Source: Anaerolineae bacterium
Lineage (GTDB): Bacteria; Chloroflexota; Anaerolineae; UBA4142
Length of the DNA: 7,267 bases
Direction of reading: 5' to 3'
NCBI GenBank assembly: GCA_026417715.1
Contig: JAOACU010000132.1
Location: 1 to 7,267 of the forward strand
Numbering within the stretch: position 1 is the stretch's first letter; each line of letters begins with the position of its first letter. The notes under the pieces are model-generated. The model saw nothing but the letters and a program-made list of their open reading frames with translations, was not told the origin of the DNA and did not search any database. Made by a program: the position numbers and the translations under genes. Of this stretch, positions 5,452-7,267 are shown piece after piece.

Positions 5452-6204
5452 AGTATTCCAACGATCTACCCTGCGCGTCTGCCCGCATCCTTGCGTCGTC
5501 TTGTGTCCCGTCCCGCAAAAGTAGGCATACTCCGCCAACGCGTTCAACGGCGCGATACCCTCTCGATTCGGCGCGCGTGCCACCACGCGATACTGCACTA
5601 CTCCCACACAACCGATTTGCGCGTAATCCTTGAACGACATCACTTGAGAATGCAACTCGAATCGTGCCACCGCAACCGAGCGCGCTAGCCATTCCGCCCA
5701 CGCCTCCGCGATGTGTAACGACTCGGGCGCGAATGCGTTCCACCGCGCGCGATAACTCTCGAACACCAAAATCGGATCGGGCAGGGGATAGTGCATCTCG
5801 CGCGAACGGAAACTTGTCGGCGACTCGAAACGCAACACAATGTCCACATCCTCGCGCGCGTCCTGCGCGATCTGCGCGTACGTGCGTTGTTCGATGCGCG
5901 GCTCGTCGGCGAACGGTAACGTTGCCCACAACACGCGCACCGCGCGTTGACTCGCAATTCCACGCGCGAGCGGCGCATACAGCGCATCGTCGAGGAGGGT
6001 GATGCGAAAGTGCGCGCTGTCACCAGCAAGCGTCAGCGGCGAGACGGTGTACGGTTTCGGATCACTGACTTCGTGCACGCGTCGCGCCAGTTCGGCATCG
6101 CCGCGCTCGAGCCATTGAAAGAACGTCGCGTGCAGCGCGGGAATCGCGTTATCGGGCAACGTCTGTCCGCGCGGATCGAGTGTGAAGGTGAGGGAGAAAG
6201 GCAT
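5434..6204 (-). CDS. cas6: CRISPR-associated endoribonuclease Cas6
   Basis: Cuts the precursor CRISPR RNA within each repeat to give crRNAs loaded into the Cmr complex; it acts in the cytoplasm. The 256-residue length fits Cas6. The diagnostic C-terminal glycine-rich RAMP loop is GTGHKTTQGCG (231-241), an exact GhGxxxxxGhG match. The N-terminal part has ALHATFFQWL (about 23-32) and HEVSDPKPYTVSPL (44-57). His44 and Lys50 sit six residues apart, as do the catalytic His and Lys of the Pyrococcus enzyme, so they are candidate active-site residues (inference); His25 is an alternative. The start is taken as ATG at 6204, just past the upstream TGA; a TTG at 6210 overlapping that stop (TTGA) is also possible. 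The last five codons fall within a tandem repeat. It is the last gene of the operon. Confidence 0.92.
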   Translation of the reverse strand: MPFSLTFTLDPRGQTLPDNAIPALHATFFQWLERGDAELARRVHEVSDPKPYTVSPLTLAGDSAHFRITLLDDALYAPLARGIASQRAVRVLWATLPFADEPRIEQRTYAQIAQDAREDVDIVLRFESPTSFRSREMHYPLPDPILVFESYRARWNAFAPESLHIAEAWAEWLARSVAVARFELHSQVMSFKDYAQIGCVGVVQYRVVARAPNREGIAPLNALAEYAYFCGTGHKTTQGCGQTRRVDRWNTELFNR

Positions 6205-6206
6205 CG

Positions 6207-6917
6207 TCAATCCGTCGGCGTCTCGAATTTGATGAGCATCGGCTCAGTTTTGTATGGCGCGCCATAGCCACCACCGAGCATATATTGCATCGGATAGTTG
6301 CGATTGTTCACCGTGCACGCCAGCGCCATTCCGATCGTCATCGGTTTCGTTGCGCCTGTCAAATCGGCAATCACTTGATTGGCTTGCAGACCTGCTTGTG
6401 GCACGTGCTCGCGATAAATTTGGGAGACCACCTCGAACGTTTCACGCACGTTGAAGGGGTTTGCGACCTTGAACGGTTCGGGAATCTGGATGCCGAGTTT
6501 CTGATACTGTTCGCGCAGTTGCGACGCATACTCGAATCCATCCTGAGTGGTGACTAGCCAACACGCACGCAGGACATTACCAACACGGTGATACTCGATG
6601 GCGGGCTCAGCCGCAGTTTCCATCGGACTGGTTTGGCGGCGTCCTGGTCCCACCAACAAAACAAGTCCAGGCATTGGCGGTGGCTTTTCGTCTTGACGCA
6701 ACGTTCGCAGGGGCGCCAGCCGCACCGCGCGACTGATGAGATAAAAAATCAACACCGCGATCCCTGCACCTATCAACACGAACACAGGGTCAGCCATCAC
6801 GCCGATCTGTTTCTCCAACACTTGTTCGAGTTCCTTGCCAAAGAGCGAGAGACTGAACGAGAGTAACGCGGCGATGAAACCCGGCAATTGCCAACGAATC
6901 TTTCTCCAGATGCTCAT
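6207..6917 (-). CDS. Membrane-anchored CARF-domain protein, candidate cyclic-oligoadenylate-gated effector
   Basis: A 236-residue protein with no exact family name that I recognise. Two hydrophobic helices lie near 11-27 (LPGFIAALLSFSLSLFG) and 44-66 (PVFVLIGAGIAVLIFYLI). Basic residues before the first and after the second (RKIRW; R63, R66, R71, R74) predict both ends inside and a short acidic/basic loop (28-43) outside. From about 84 to 231 a CARF-like domain follows: a first strand GLVLLVGPG, then WLVTTQDGFEYASQLREQY, and the characteristic QVIADLTGATKPMTIGMALA (181-200). No HEPN, PD-(D/E)XK or other nuclease motif is seen. The start at MSIWRKIRW overlaps the cmr6 stop by 4 nt (ATGA) and has GGAG 7 nt upstream. 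CARF domains sense cyclic oligoadenylates made by Cas10; with only helices as partner, a membrane effector like Cam1 is the likely role (inference). Confidence 0.82.
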   Translation of the reverse strand: MSIWRKIRWQLPGFIAALLSFSLSLFGKELEQVLEKQIGVMADPVFVLIGAGIAVLIFYLISRAVRLAPLRTLRQDEKPPPMPGLVLLVGPGRRQTSPMETAAEPAIEYHRVGNVLRACWLVTTQDGFEYASQLREQYQKLGIQIPEPFKVANPFNVRETFEVVSQIYREHVPQAGLQANQVIADLTGATKPMTIGMALACTVNNRNYPMQYMLGGGYGAPYKTEPMLIKFETPTD

Positions 6918-7267
6918 TGGTTCGCTCCATTCTTCTTGCGTTCTACCTTCCAATACCCATACCCCGCACTCGTCTTGGCGCCCGCGCCCATCTGGGCTAA
7001 CGCCGCCAAGAGCCATTCTGCCGCGCGGTCTTTCTCTTCACCACCCACCGCAAACCAGAATTTACTCGCTGCGCCGAGTGTGAGAAAGAACACGGGTTGT
7101 GGGCTTTGCCAATTCGCGGGCGGGTCGTTGCCTTGATAGTAATCGGGATAGTGCGGATTCATCACATCGAGTTCCAACACCGGCGGCGCGGCGGGAATCG
7201 CATCGGAGAAAATCCCTTTGCCTTGTTGCGCTTGTGCGCCAAAGACGCGCGCAAGGTCGTCCTCAGG
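6914..7267 (-). CDS. cmr6: Type III-B CRISPR RAMP protein Cmr6 (C-terminal part; start outside window)
   Basis: A subunit of the Cmr effector complex that uses crRNA to bind and cleave target RNA; Cmr6 sits at the end of the complex backbone with Cmr1. The 117 visible residues begin mid-protein with VFGAQAQQGKGIFSDAIP, followed by the Cmr6 hallmark LELDVMNPHYPDYYQG and then PPANWQSPQPVFFLTL. They end with the glycine-rich RAMP loop GAGAKTSAGYG, an exact GhGxxxxxGhG match, just before YW. Full-length members are about 250-300 residues, so more than half is missing upstream. Internal GTG and ATG codons near 7180 are not starts, since conserved Cmr6 sequence continues upstream of them to the window edge. 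The stop overlaps the next gene's ATG, implying coupled translation with the CARF protein. The other Cmr genes and Cas10 should lie beyond the window. Confidence 0.93.
   Translation of the reverse strand, partial: PEDDLARVFGAQAQQGKGIFSDAIPAAPPVLELDVMNPHYPDYYQGNDPPANWQSPQPVFFLTLGAASKFWFAVGGEEKDRAAEWLLAALAQMGAGAKTSAGYGYWKVERKKNGANQ

Noticed and set aside
5161..5688. Plus-strand open frame of 175 codons over the GC-rich patch
   Set aside because: It crosses the terminator, the repeat patch and the octamer array and then runs antisense to cas6; composition only.
6918..7016. Longer N-terminus for the CARF protein starting at 7016
   Set aside because: The extra 33 residues lie entirely within the cmr6 coding region and are hydrophilic; the ATGA overlap and GGAG support the start at 6917.

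Overview
The window looks like a chromosomal segment from a free-living bacterium, most likely a member of the Chloroflexota (Anaerolineae-like). This is inferred from the Pro/Thr/Lys-rich 'APKPTE' linker behind the signal sequence of a solute-binding protein, from short 7- and 8-bp tandem repeats at gene ends, and from the CGCG-rich codon use. No 16S rRNA or other phylogenetic marker is present, so the assignment is tentative. All seven supported genes lie on the minus strand, in two operons read from high to low coordinates.

Operon 1 (7267 to 5434) is the tail of a type III-B CRISPR-Cas locus. It holds the C-terminal half of Cmr6 (gene start outside the window), a membrane-anchored CARF-domain protein, and the crRNA-processing endonuclease Cas6. 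cmr6 and the CARF gene overlap by 4 nt, and cas6 starts at the CARF stop, so the three are probably translationally coupled. The CARF protein has two predicted transmembrane helices and a cytoplasmic CARF domain with a DLTGATKPM motif, and no recognisable nuclease domain. It is the most interesting object here: a candidate cyclic-oligoadenylate-gated membrane effector of the Cam1 type, but with a two-helix anchor.

About 760 bp without a gene (4675 to 5433) separates the operons. It contains an octamer tandem repeat that runs into the end of cas6, a GC-rich repeat patch, a strong hairpin terminator, a possible minus-strand promoter, and two 36-bp direct repeats 39 nt apart. One of these repeats is half of a larger palindrome.

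Operon 2 (4674 to 1 and beyond) is a GntR/UTRA-regulated ABC importer: regulator, periplasmic-type binding protein, two inner-membrane permeases, and an ATPase whose C-terminus lies outside the window. It belongs to the polyamine/2-aminoethylphosphonate/iron-type (PotABCD-like) importers; the substrate cannot be fixed from sequence. A near-consensus sigma-70 promoter sits just upstream of the regulator gene with a perfect 14-bp palindrome over its -35 box, which suggests autoregulated control of the operon. The binding protein has an oddity: the lipobox position that should be Cys is Gly.
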